From the NCBI RefSeq assembly GCF_001044235.1, contig NZ_JYNL01000023.1:1084-65083 (forward strand): DNA of 64,000 bases, read 5' to 3'. The notes below the pieces were generated by a model that saw nothing but the letters and a program-made list of their open reading frames with translations, searched no databases and was not told the origin of the DNA. This document shows, piece by piece, positions 8,353-18,450 of the stretch. The first letter of the stretch is position 1. Each line of letters opens with the position of its first letter. This DNA is from Mycolicibacterium chlorophenolicum (lineage in GTDB: Bacteria > Actinomycetota > Actinomycetes > Mycobacteriales > Mycobacteriaceae). The position numbers and the translations under genes were made by a program.

Positions 8353-8409
8353 CGAGCGTGCACCTATGGCTGTGAAACGCCGCGGATCACAGCCCTGAGT
8401 GCACGTTCG
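8353..8409. repeat. Inverted repeat, dyad family A
   Basis: Arms 8353-8375 and 8387-8409 pair at 19 of 23 positions around an 11-nt centre. Both ends carry the family core CGA(G/A)CGTGCAC, followed by an AGGGC/TGGC block and CTGTGA. It lies between the divergent lipoprotein and udgA genes. The mismatched positions show that the arms resemble the family core separately, not only each other. Confidence 0.7.
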
Positions 8410-8501
8410 CGGGCGCGGTCACGCGCGTTCGTCACCTGTCGTTGGTCTGGCGTCCAGTGTCATGTTCCCGTCAGCTCATTGCGGGTACCTAGAGAGGCAC
8501 T

Positions 8502-9830
8502 ATGCGATGCACTGTCTTCGGCACGGGATACCTCGGAGCCACCCATGCGGTCGGGATGGCCGAGCTGGGCCACGAGGTGATCGGGGTCGACATCGATCCG
8601 GGCAAGATCGCCAAGCTCGCCGCCGGCGAGGTCCCGTTCTACGAGCCAGGGCTGCCAGAGATGTTGCAGCGCAACCTCGCGACAGGCCGGCTGCGATTCA
8701 CCACCGACTACGCCGACGCCGCCGACTTCGCCGACGTGCACTTCCTCGGCGTCGGGACCCCGCAGAAGAAGGGCGAGTACGGCGCCGATCTTCGTCACGT
8801 GCACGCAGTGATCGACACGCTGGTCCCGCACCTGACGCGGCCTGCCGTCATCGTCGGCAAGTCGACCGTGCCCGTCGGTACCGCCGCCGACATCGCCGTC
8901 CGCGCCGCCGCGCTCGCCCCCGCGGGGGTCACCGTGGAGGTCGCGTGGAACCCCGAGTTCCTGCGCGAAGGCTTCGCCGTGCACGACACCCTGCATCCGG
9001 ACCGGATCGTCGTTGGCGTGCAACGTGATTCGCGACTGGCCGAAGACGCGGTACGCGCACTGTACGCGCCGCTGCTCGACGCCGGGGTGCCGTTCCTGCT
9101 GACCGACCTGCAGACCGCAGAGCTGGTCAAGGTGTCGGCGAATGCGTTCCTGGCGACCAAGATCTCGTTCATCAACGCCATCTCCGAGGTCTGCGAGGCC
9201 GTCGACGCCGACGTGACGACGCTGGCCGACGCACTCGGCTACGACGCGCGCATCGGACGCAGATTCCTCAATGCCGGACTGGGTTTCGGCGGCGGCTGCC
9301 TGCCCAAGGACATCCGCGCGTTCATGGCGCGCGCCGGTGAGCTCGGCGCCAACCACGCGCTGACGTTCCTGCGGGAGGTCGACAGCATCAACATGCGCCG
9401 TCGCACCCGGATGGTCGAACTCGCCACCCGGGCCTGCGGCGGCTCCCTGCTGGGCGCGAACGTCGGCGTCCTCGGCGCGGCGTTCAAGCCCGAATCCGAC
9501 GACGTGCGAGACTCTCCGGCGCTGAACGTCGCCGGCCTGTTGCAGCTCAACGGCGCCACGGTCAACGTCTACGACCCCAAGGCGATGGACAACTCCCGGC
9601 GACTCTTCCCGACGCTGAACTACTCGACGTCTGCCGCCGAGGCCTGCGAACGGGCCGACGCGGTGCTGGTGCTGACCGAATGGGCCGAATTCCTCGAGAT
9701 GGATCCCGACGCCCTCGCGGCCACCGTACGGACGAAAGTCGTTGTCGACGGCCGCAATTGCCTCGATGTCGAGCGGTGGCAGCAGGCGGGTTGGCGGGTC
9801 TACGCGCTGGGCCGTAGCGTCGGGGCGTGA
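8502..9830 (+). CDS. udgA: UDP-glucose 6-dehydrogenase
   Basis: 442 aa, Rv0322 type. It oxidises UDP-glucose to UDP-glucuronate with two NAD+. The N-terminal NAD fold MRCTVFGTGYLGATHAVGMAELGHEV is present, as are KSTVPVGT, the EVAWNPEFLREG loop and the catalytic cysteine in GFGGGCLPKDIRAF (Cys266). The UDP-binding C-terminal domain carries GAAFKPESDDVRDSPAL. The start ATG 8502 follows GAGAGG. It heads a plus-strand run with overlaps or very short gaps down to the cyclase at 14838, and its stop overlaps the DUF1330 start by 4 bp (GTGA). Confidence 0.96.
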   Translation: MRCTVFGTGYLGATHAVGMAELGHEVIGVDIDPGKIAKLAAGEVPFYEPGLPEMLQRNLATGRLRFTTDYADAADFADVHFLGVGTPQKKGEYGADLRHVHAVIDTLVPHLTRPAVIVGKSTVPVGTAADIAVRAAALAPAGVTVEVAWNPEFLREGFAVHDTLHPDRIVVGVQRDSRLAEDAVRALYAPLLDAGVPFLLTDLQTAELVKVSANAFLATKISFINAISEVCEAVDADVTTLADALGYDARIGRRFLNAGLGFGGGCLPKDIRAFMARAGELGANHALTFLREVDSINMRRRTRMVELATRACGGSLLGANVGVLGAAFKPESDDVRDSPALNVAGLLQLNGATVNVYDPKAMDNSRRLFPTLNYSTSAAEACERADAVLVLTEWAEFLEMDPDALAATVRTKVVVDGRNCLDVERWQQAGWRVYALGRSVGA

Positions 9831-10146
9831 CCGTCTACGCGCTGAACCTTTTCGACGTCGCCGACCGCGACGAGTACCGCGCCTACTCGAAGCGCTCCCC
9901 GCAGGAGGTCGCCAAACACGGCGGCCGGGTGGTGGCACTGGGGCGCTTCCGCGAATCGGTCACCGGAGACATCGAGCCCCGCACGGTGCTGATCCTCGTC
10001 GAATGGGAGTCCGAGGAGGCCTTCGACAGCTACCGCAACGACCCGGAGCTGGCCGACCTGCACGCCCACCGGGAGAACGGCTCGTCGTCCTACATCTGGC
10101 ATCTGTTCGATCGGTTGGACGATCTGCGGCCGCTGCTTAAGCTCGA

Positions 10147-10150
<4 letters not shown>
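9827..10150 (+). CDS. DUF1330-family protein
   Basis: 107 aa, a ferredoxin-like alpha+beta barrel family of unknown biochemical role. Typical features are VYALNLFDVADRDEYRAYS at the N-terminus, GRVVALGRF, and the VEWESEEAFDSYRNDPEL segment. It starts at GTG 9827 inside the udgA stop and ends inside the P450 start, so it is translationally coupled to both. The family often accompanies oxidoreductases; nothing here fixes a substrate. Confidence 0.85.
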
Positions 10151-11475
<1,325 letters not shown>

Positions 11476-11479
11476 ACTC

Positions 11480-12226
11480 GTGGACTTCCGAGCAGCTCTG
11501 CTCGAGCAGACTCGAGCTTTCGGCGACCTGATCCGAACGGGAGACCCCGCGACTCCCGTGCCGACGTGTGGAGACTGGACCCTCAAACAGTTGTTCCGCC
11601 ATGTCGGGCGCGGAAACCGTTGGGCCGCACAGATCATCCTCGAACGGCGTAATCAGCCGCTGGACCCGCGCGACGTCCGGGACGGCAAACCGCCCGACGA
11701 TCCCGACGCCGCCGCGGACTGGCTCTATCACGGTGCGGAACTGATCAGCGACGCGATCGACCGTGTCGGCGCCGAGACCCGGGTGTGGACGTTCGTCGGC
11801 CCCCGCCCGGCGGGGTGGTGGATCCGGCGACGGCTGCACGAGGCGACGGTGCACCGCGCCGACGCCGCACTGGCGCTGGGCGTCCCGTTCGAGCTGTCGC
11901 CGGACCTGGCCGCCGACGCGCTGAGCGAGTGGATCGACCGCGTCTCGGTGGACCGGCGGCACGGGCCGGCGCTCGAGCGTGGGCAGTCCATCCACCTGCA
12001 TGCCACCGATCCCGAACTCGGTCCGACCGGCGAATGGATGATCGTGCACGACGAGGAAGGCCTGTGGTGGTCGCATGATCACGGCAAGGGCAGCGTCGCG
12101 CTGCGCGGCCCGGCCAAGGATCTGCTGCTGGCGACCGTCCGGCGCATCTCGGTCGCCGACGCGGACATCGAGGTGCACGGTGACACCGCGGTCTGGGACG
12201 GGTGGCTGGAACGCACGCCGTTCTGA
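11480..12226 (+). CDS. Maleylpyruvate-isomerase-family (mycothiol-dependent, DinB-fold) protein
   Basis: 248 aa. The N-terminal four-helix domain has the metal-ligand pattern of the family: CGDWTLKQLFRHVGRGNRWAA supplies one His, and the later HEATVHRADA supplies two. The C-terminal domain is the small sterol-carrier-like module. Such proteins use mycothiol or bind divalent metals; the specific reaction is unknown. It starts at GTG 11480, 4 bp after the P450 stop. Confidence 0.85.
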   Translation: MDFRAALLEQTRAFGDLIRTGDPATPVPTCGDWTLKQLFRHVGRGNRWAAQIILERRNQPLDPRDVRDGKPPDDPDAAADWLYHGAELISDAIDRVGAETRVWTFVGPRPAGWWIRRRLHEATVHRADAALALGVPFELSPDLAADALSEWIDRVSVDRRHGPALERGQSIHLHATDPELGPTGEWMIVHDEEGLWWSHDHGKGSVALRGPAKDLLLATVRRISVADADIEVHGDTAVWDGWLERTPF

Positions 12227-12243
12227 GGGCGTAGCTTTCGATC

Positions 12244-12612
12244 ATGACCACTTCGGAGATGGCCACCGTCCTCGCCTGGCACGACGCGCTCAACGCCGGC
12301 GACGTCGACACCCTGATCTCGCTGTCCAGCGACGACATCGAGATCGGTGACGCTCACGGCGCCGCGCAGGGCCACGAGGCGCTGCGGGCGTGGGCGCAGG
12401 GGCTGGGCCGCACGATCGAGCCCGGCCGCATCTACGTGCACGACGGGGTGGTGGTCGTCGAGGAGAAGACGGTCTCGGAGGCCGGGGAAGCCGGGTCGGC
12501 CGCCTCGGCCTTCCGTGTCGTCCACGATCACGTGACGTCGGTGTTCCGGCACGATGATCTGGCCGCCGCGCTGGCGGCCACCGAGCTGACCGAAGCCGAT
12601 CTGACCGGCTGA
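12244..12612 (+). CDS. NTF2/SnoaL-like protein
   Basis: 122 aa cystatin-like fold. The pattern [39 protein letters not shown] in two parts is typical of SnoaL-like small enzymes or binding proteins. No catalytic residues can be assigned. Its stop shares one base with the rmlA start (TGATG), so it is in the same transcript. Confidence 0.82.
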   Translation: MTTSEMATVLAWHDALNAGDVDTLISLSSDDIEIGDAHGAAQGHEALRAWAQGLGRTIEPGRIYVHDGVVVVEEKTVSEAGEAGSAASAFRVVHDHVTSVFRHDDLAAALAATELTEADLTG

Positions 12613-13475
12613 TGCGCGGCATCATCCTGGCCGGCGGTTCGGGTACCCGGTTGTATCCGATCACGATGGGCGCGAGCAAGCAGTTGCTGCCCGTCTATGA
12701 CAAGCCGCTGATCTACTACCCGCTGTCCACGCTGATGATGGCGGGCATCCGGGATATCGCGGTGGTCACCACCGGCCACGACGCCCCGGCGTTTCGCCGC
12801 CTGCTGGGCGACGGCTCCGACTTCGGCATCAACCTCACCTACGCCGTGCAGGACGAGCCCGACGGTCTGGCGCAGGCGTTCGTGATCTGCGCCGACCACG
12901 TCGGCGACGATTCCGTCGCACTCGTGTTGGGCGACAACGTGTTCTACGGACCGGGGCTGGGCACCAGTCTGCGTCGGTTCCAAACCGTCAGCGGCGGAGC
13001 CATTTTCGCGTACTGGGTGGCCGACCCGTCGGCCTACGGGGTGGTCGAGTTCGCCGAGGACGGCACTGCCCTGTCACTGGAGGAGAAGCCGACCGCGCCG
13101 AAGTCGCACTACGCGGTGCCCGGGCTGTACTTCTACGACAACGACGTCGTCGACATCGCCCGCTCGCTGCGCAAGTCGGCGCGCGGGGAGTACGAGATCA
13201 CCGAGATCAATCAGAGGTATCTGGAGCAGGGCCGGCTCAGCGTCGAGGTGCTCGCGCGCGGAACGGCCTGGCTGGACACCGGGACGTTCGATTCGCTGTT
13301 GGACGCCAGCGATTACGTGCGCACGATCGAACGCCGTCAGGGTCTGAAGATCAGCGTGCCCGAGGAAGTGGCGTGGCGGGTCGGGTTCATCGACGACGAC
13401 GAACTCGCCGCCCGCGCACACAAGCTGCTCAAGTCCGGCTACGGGGCGTATCTGCTCGAACTGCTGGAACGCTGA
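12612..13475 (+). CDS. rmlA: Glucose-1-phosphate thymidylyltransferase
   Basis: 287 aa, the normal length of RmlA (Rv0334). It makes dTDP-glucose, the first step to dTDP-L-rhamnose in the arabinogalactan linker. The nucleotide-binding GGSGTRLYP(I/L)[46 protein letters not shown] and [11 protein letters not shown] motifs are all intact. ATG 12612 overlaps the preceding stop. This is the essential gene of this run. Confidence 0.97.
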   Translation: MRGIILAGGSGTRLYPITMGASKQLLPVYDKPLIYYPLSTLMMAGIRDIAVVTTGHDAPAFRRLLGDGSDFGINLTYAVQDEPDGLAQAFVICADHVGDDSVALVLGDNVFYGPGLGTSLRRFQTVSGGAIFAYWVADPSAYGVVEFAEDGTALSLEEKPTAPKSHYAVPGLYFYDNDVVDIARSLRKSARGEYEITEINQRYLEQGRLSVEVLARGTAWLDTGTFDSLLDASDYVRTIERRQGLKISVPEEVAWRVGFIDDDELAARAHKLLKSGYGAYLLELLER

Positions 13476-13500
13476 GCCCCGCCGGTGCCACCATGGTGAC

Positions 13501-14838
13501 ATGGGGGACAACCGGGTGCGGTACGCCCGCAACGGTGACGTGCGGCTGGCGTACCGCGTGTTCGGTGACTCGGGACCTGTGGTGATCTGGTCGCCGGGCT
13601 GGGTGGTCAACGACGTCGACAACATCGATGAGCCGACCAGTCCGTATGCCCGCCTCGTCAATCGCTTCGCTGAGTCGATGCAGTTCGTCATGTGGGACCG
13701 ACGGGGCACCGGTCTGTCCGATCCGGCAGATCATGTCCTGACCCTCGAAGAGCGTGTTTCCGATCTCTGCGCGGTCGTCGACGCGGTGGGAGCAGAGCGC
13801 CCCAGTCTGTCCGGGACCGGCGACGGAGGCGCCATCGCGATCATGTTCGCAGCGATGTATCCGGACCGGATCCACCGGCTCTGCCTCTATGGCACCGCGG
13901 CGCGCTTCTCGCAGGACCCGCCAGACCATCCGTGGGGTTTCAGCTCCGAGGAGATCGCCCGGCAGCTCGACGAGATCGATCAGCACTGGGGCGACGGAGC
14001 CCTGGCGGATCTCTTCCACAACGACGCCTCCGAAATCATCGGCGTCCGAGAAGCCTTCGGGAAGCGGCAGCGATCGATCGCCAGTCCGACAATGGCGAAA
14101 CTGTGGTGGCAGGCATTCGTCGACGTCGACGTTCGCGGCGTGCTGGGGACGATCCAGGCGCCGACGATGGTTCTCGCGCGCCCGGGTGACCGGCTGGTAC
14201 CCGTCGAAGCCGCGGCGGCTCTGGCGGCGGCGATTCCGCATGCTCAGTTCCGGCAGTTCGCGCCGGGTCCCCACAACTCGTTCGACATCATCGACGACAT
14301 CGCCGAACAGGGCCTCGAATTCATCTGTGGCAGCCCAGGTTCGGCGGCTGATGAGCGCATGGTCAAGACCGTGATGTTCACCGACATCGTGGGTTCGACC
14401 GAGCGGCTCAGTGCCCACGGCGACGCGCGTTGGCGCCACCGGCTCGACGCCCACGATGAACTCGTGGAGCGCCTGTTGTCCCGCCACGGCGCGACCTTCA
14501 CCAGCCACACCGGCGATGGCTATTTCGCGCTCCTGGAGGGGCCCACCAGTGCGGCGAGGTGTGCCCTGGAACTCGTGCCTGAACTGGCGACCCGCGGCAT
14601 CCCGATCCGCGTCGGCATCCACACCGGTGAATGCGAGCGGCGCGGAACCGAGTGGAGCGGACTGGCGGTGCACACCGGGGCACGGATCGGCGCGATGGCA
14701 GGTGCCGGCGAGGTCTTGGTGAGCCGCACGGTGCGCGACCTGTCGGCGGGCTCGGGACTGCGTTTCGACGCGCTGGGGCCACAGCGCTTCAAAGGACTGA
14801 CCGACGATGTCGAGGTGTTTCGCGTCAGCACCCGTTGA
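13501..14838 (+). CDS. Alpha/beta-hydrolase-like domain fused to class III nucleotidyl cyclase
   Basis: 445 aa, with the architecture of mycobacterial LipJ-type proteins (Rv1900c). Residues 1-~275 form an alpha/beta-hydrolase fold (MWDRRGTGLSD, MYPDRIHRLCLYG). The nucleophile elbow reads GTGDGG, so the expected Ser is Gly107 and the domain is probably not a hydrolase. Residues ~287-445 are a cyclase: FTDIVGST holds the first metal Asp and HTGDGYFALLEG the second. The usual Asn of NxxxR is His (AVHTGARIG) while the Arg is kept, and the adenine-selecting Lys position is Ser. It could be a weak or atypical cyclase controlled by a ligand in the dead hydrolase domain. It lies 25 bp after rmlA. Confidence 0.88.
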   Translation: MGDNRVRYARNGDVRLAYRVFGDSGPVVIWSPGWVVNDVDNIDEPTSPYARLVNRFAESMQFVMWDRRGTGLSDPADHVLTLEERVSDLCAVVDAVGAERPSLSGTGDGGAIAIMFAAMYPDRIHRLCLYGTAARFSQDPPDHPWGFSSEEIARQLDEIDQHWGDGALADLFHNDASEIIGVREAFGKRQRSIASPTMAKLWWQAFVDVDVRGVLGTIQAPTMVLARPGDRLVPVEAAAALAAAIPHAQFRQFAPGPHNSFDIIDDIAEQGLEFICGSPGSAADERMVKTVMFTDIVGSTERLSAHGDARWRHRLDAHDELVERLLSRHGATFTSHTGDGYFALLEGPTSAARCALELVPELATRGIPIRVGIHTGECERRGTEWSGLAVHTGARIGAMAGAGEVLVSRTVRDLSAGSGLRFDALGPQRFKGLTDDVEVFRVSTR

Positions 14839-14916
14839 TCCGCGGGGAAATCCCTGATTGCCTTCCCGGTCGCCGCACCGTAGGTTTGCTGGAAACTCAA
14901 GGGGGAGGGTGTGTGC

Positions 14917-17175
14917 ATGGGGTGGGACAGGTACGTCGGTCGCGTCGGTGCGTTGGCGGTGGCACTGGGGATCGGGTCGGCGGTGGTGGCCGTTCCAGCC
15001 GTGGCGTGGGCCCAGCCCGATGACGCAGCGTCGGCGGGCGCCTCGGAGAGCCCCGGTCGGCCGTCGACCGAGCGGACGACCAAGACCGCGGAGAAGACTT
15101 CGTCGGCGGCGACGTCAGACGAGCAGGACACCGAGACGCAGACCATCAAGAAGCGTGGCTTCGGCAGCAAGCGCGCTGACCGGTCGCCCACGACCGAGGC
15201 GGAGCCCGACCGATACGAGTCCGAATCCACGGACGACGCGGACGACGCCCCGGATGCGACACCTCCTGTCGCGCACGTCAATACGGACGATTCTGACGAT
15301 GCGGTCGCCGCGCCGACCGTCAAGGCCGTGCTGAAATCCCTCTTCACCCCGCGGGCCGCGTCGCACCAGGACGATGAGCCCGATGCCCCTGCCGCAGCAC
15401 CCTTGCTGGCGACCATGCTGGCCGCTGCGCGGCGCCACGCCGAAGAGCACCGGGCCGCTGCCGCGACCACCGCTGCCGTCTCGAGCGTCGCACAGTCGGC
15501 TGCGGCCGCCGAGCCGAGCGAGGCGAGCTCGCCGCTTCCCGGCTCGCCCAACGGGCCCGTCGTCGTCGGAGCCAACGGCACGGTCTACCAGGTGACCACC
15601 GACTCGGGAGGCATTCGGGTCAGCATCGTCGACAGTTCGGGCACCGTGCTCAGCACCACCGATGCCTTTGCCGGCAGCCCCAACATCTACTCCCAGGGCG
15701 TCACCCGGCCGGACGGGTCGCTGGTGATCGTGACATCCAACGAACGTGGCACCCGCTCCACCGTGTGGTCGGTCGACAGTGCGGGCGCGGTCACCAAGAT
15801 CGCCACGCTCACCGGGTCGCCCAGCGGCAGACCGACGGTGGGCGCCAACGGCGCCCTGTACATCGACACGTACATCCCGACGATCTTCAGCCCCACGGGC
15901 GCGGCCGACTACCGGACGGTGCGCATATCGCCCGTGAACACCGTGCGGTCCTTCGCTCCCGACACCGGCGTGACGCTGGCACCGGACGGCAGCGCCTACC
16001 TGATCTCCACCCAGTTCGGTACCCGAACGCTGCGTGCTATCGCCGCCGACGGCGCCACGAAGACCATCGTGCTGCCCTACGACCAAAACGGCAGCGGACC
16101 GATCCTCGGCGACGACGGTTACGTCTACCTCCCCGTCGCGGTTCGTACTCTGTTCGGCGGCAAGACCACTCGGCTCTACACATTCACCGGGGCCAGCAGC
16201 ACGACGCGCACCCTGACCGGGCTGCCGGGCGAGGTCGTGGTGAAGAGCGACGGTGTGTACCTGGAGACGTACACCTATCCCGGCACCAGGGACAACGGCG
16301 TCGACGGCACCACCTACCTGTTCGCGATCACCGCGCAGGCCATCGCCGACCCGAGGGTCATCGAGGGCCGCCTGCGCAGCTTCCAGGTCACCCCCCAAGG
16401 CACGATCTACGCGGTGATCAACGATCCGTCGCTGCAGAACACCCCCGTGGTCGTGATCAGTCCCGACGGCACCAGCAGGAACACCGTCACGCTGCCCGGA
16501 ACACCGCCCCAGGTCGTCGCCTTCAACCGAATCCTCGGCGCCGGGGAGCAAGCCGACGACCACGGCTACGTGACCTACACCGCGAACGGCTCCACCTACC
16601 TCGCGGTGCTGAACGCCGACGGCACCATCGACCGCACCATCGAACTGCCCGCGGGCACGGTGCCGGGTCCGGTGTTCTTCGGCCCCGACGGCACGGCCTA
16701 TCAGCTGAACCAGGTTCGGCAACTCGGCGGCGCCGCCACCGAACAGATTCTGCTGACGTTGTCCAACGACACCTTCTCGCCTTCCATGCGCGGCCCGGCG
16801 CTGGACAGCACGTCCAACGTTCAATTCGGCCCGGATGGCAGCGGATACCTGATCCTGCGTAACGATCCCGCACTCGGCAACAGGATCGTGGGCTTCGACG
16901 CGTCCGGGCTGACCGGCGTCGAGTTGACGTTGACCCATCCGGTGGTCACCCAGTACGGAGCATTTCCGTTGCAGGCCTTGGTGTTCGGCGCGGACGGCAC
17001 GGCCTACGTCGCCAGTCGCGCACCCGGCGATGCCGGTGTGTACGCGCTCACCACGACAGGGGTGACCAAAGTGCTCGATCTCGACGGCACACCCCCGCGG
17101 TATCTGCCGGTCGTCGGCCCCGACGGCACCGTGTACGTGACCACGGGACAGAACGTCAGAACCATTCCCGCCTAA
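14917..17175 (+). CDS. Exported beta-propeller-like protein with long disordered N-terminal linker
   Basis: 752 aa from ATG 14917; a GGGGGAGGG run ends 7 nt upstream. The in-frame GTG at 14911 is too close to it. A signal peptide (GALAVALGIGSAVVAVPAVAWA, cleavage after AWA) is followed by ~190 residues rich in Asp, Glu, Ser, Thr and Ala. From ~residue 205 on, repeated short units of the form GxxGTVYxxT and G(A/P)DGxxY(L/V) recur (for example VGANGTVYQVTTDSGG, LAPDGSAYLIS, VGPDGTVYVTT), which fits an NHL/YVTN-type propeller. The function is unknown. The stop overlaps the convergent YibE/F gene by 4 bp. Confidence 0.8.
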   Translation: MGWDRYVGRVGALAVALGIGSAVVAVPAVAWAQPDDAASAGASESPGRPSTERTTKTAEKTSSAATSDEQDTETQTIKKRGFGSKRADRSPTTEAEPDRYESESTDDADDAPDATPPVAHVNTDDSDDAVAAPTVKAVLKSLFTPRAASHQDDEPDAPAAAPLLATMLAAARRHAEEHRAAAATTAAVSSVAQSAAAAEPSEASSPLPGSPNGPVVVGANGTVYQVTTDSGGIRVSIVDSSGTVLSTTDAFAGSPNIYSQGVTRPDGSLVIVTSNERGTRSTVWSVDSAGAVTKIATLTGSPSGRPTVGANGALYIDTYIPTIFSPTGAADYRTVRISPVNTVRSFAPDTGVTLAPDGSAYLISTQFGTRTLRAIAADGATKTIVLPYDQNGSGPILGDDGYVYLPVAVRTLFGGKTTRLYTFTGASSTTRTLTGLPGEVVVKSDGVYLETYTYPGTRDNGVDGTTYLFAITAQAIADPRVIEGRLRSFQVTPQGTIYAVINDPSLQNTPVVVISPDGTSRNTVTLPGTPPQVVAFNRILGAGEQADDHGYVTYTANGSTYLAVLNADGTIDRTIELPAGTVPGPVFFGPDGTAYQLNQVRQLGGAATEQILLTLSNDTFSPSMRGPALDSTSNVQFGPDGSGYLILRNDPALGNRIVGFDASGLTGVELTLTHPVVTQYGAFPLQALVFGADGTAYVASRAPGDAGVYALTTTGVTKVLDLDGTPPRYLPVVGPDGTVYVTTGQNVRTIPA

Positions 17176-18416
17176 GCGGATCGGGCTCCCGCCTCACGGT
17201 GCGGTGTCGCGAGCACCGCGGCGATGCCCGTGGTCAGCGGCACCGACAGCGCCAGGGCGATACCACCGACCGCGGAGCGGGCGATCTCGATGGCCACGCT
17301 CTCACTGGTCAGTACGTCGCCCAGTGACCGGCTCGCGACGCTGAACAACAGCAGCAGCGGCAGCGCGCTGCCCGCATAGGCCAGCACCAGGGTGTACACC
17401 GTGCTGGCGATGTGGTCACGGCCCACCCGCATCGCGCCGACGAAGATCGCCCGCCGGCCCGCAGGCTCCAGCTCCGCGAGTTCGAAGACGGCCGATGCCT
17501 GGGTGATCGTGACGTCGTTGAGCACACCGAGCGAGCCGATGATGAAGCCGGCGAGTAGCAGCCCGGTGATCGACACGTTGCCCAGATACACGGCCACCTC
17601 GTTGTTCTGATCCTCCGACAGCCCGGTCAGGTGGGCGAATTCGATTGCCGCCCAGGACAGCAGCGCCGCCACCAGCAGCGAGGTCAACGTGCCCAACAGT
17701 GCGGCGCTGGTGCGCAGGCTCACACCGTGGGCGAGGTAGATGACCGCGAACAGGATGGCGGCGGAGGCGACCAACGCAACCGGGACTGCGGGCGCCCCGT
17801 CGCGCAGGGCGGGCAGTAGGAACACCACGAGCACGCCGAACGCGATCACGATGCCGACCAGCGCGCGCAGCCCGCGCCATCGCGCGACCGCCACGATCAC
17901 CACCGCGAACACCGCGGCCAACACGGTCAGCGGCCACGTCCGCTCGAAGTCGTAGAACGAGTACGTGGTGGTGCCCACATCGTCGACCTGCCGGCTGATC
18001 CGGATGTCGTCGCCGACGGCGAGATGCGGTTGCCCGGGGCCGCCGCTGAACTCGAGCAGCGTCGTCGCCCCCTGATTCGGTCCGGAGTCGATCGCCACCA
18101 GCGTCTGCACGCACTGCGCCCCCTCGCCGACCGCAGGCACGGGAACGGAGGTGAGTACCGCTCCGGCCGACGGACTGCCGCACGTCGCGGTGCTGCTCGA
18201 GACCACATGGCCGGCCTCGGTGGTGACGGCGCCGCCTGCGGCGTTCTGGAACGGCAGCGGAATGTCAGCCTTCTGGCCGCTGGGCCACAGCACCACGGCG
18301 CCGATGGCGACCGCGACCGCGCACGCAGCCAGGATCGCGACGACGATCTTCGCGGCCAACGGCCCGAGCGGAGACGGTCCGTTCAGTGAGTGTGAGTGCG
18401 AGTGGGAGTGCGCCAC
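17172..18416 (-). CDS. YibE/F-family membrane protein with His/Ser N-terminus
   Basis: 414 aa from GTG 18416. It has an N-terminal membrane helix (KIVVAILAACAVAVAIGAVVLW), an extracytoplasmic domain of ~110 residues with two cysteines (TATCGSP and GAQCVQT), then about seven transmembrane helices containing the family signature GSLGVLNDVTITQASAVFEL. The extreme N-terminus is four His-Ser pairs (AHSHSHSHSL), a possible metal-binding tag. The family has no settled function. Its stop overlaps the convergent propeller gene, and aspC lies 34 bp upstream on the same strand. Confidence 0.9.
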   Translation of the reverse strand: MAHSHSHSHSLNGPSPLGPLAAKIVVAILAACAVAVAIGAVVLWPSGQKADIPLPFQNAAGGAVTTEAGHVVSSSTATCGSPSAGAVLTSVPVPAVGEGAQCVQTLVAIDSGPNQGATTLLEFSGGPGQPHLAVGDDIRISRQVDDVGTTTYSFYDFERTWPLTVLAAVFAVVIVAVARWRGLRALVGIVIAFGVLVVFLLPALRDGAPAVPVALVASAAILFAVIYLAHGVSLRTSAALLGTLTSLLVAALLSWAAIEFAHLTGLSEDQNNEVAVYLGNVSITGLLLAGFIIGSLGVLNDVTITQASAVFELAELEPAGRRAIFVGAMRVGRDHIASTVYTLVLAYAGSALPLLLLFSVASRSLGDVLTSESVAIEIARSAVGGIALALSVPLTTGIAAVLATPHREAGARSA

Positions 18417-18450
18417 TCGGACAGAGTAGGCGGTCGGGCGCGGGATGCCC

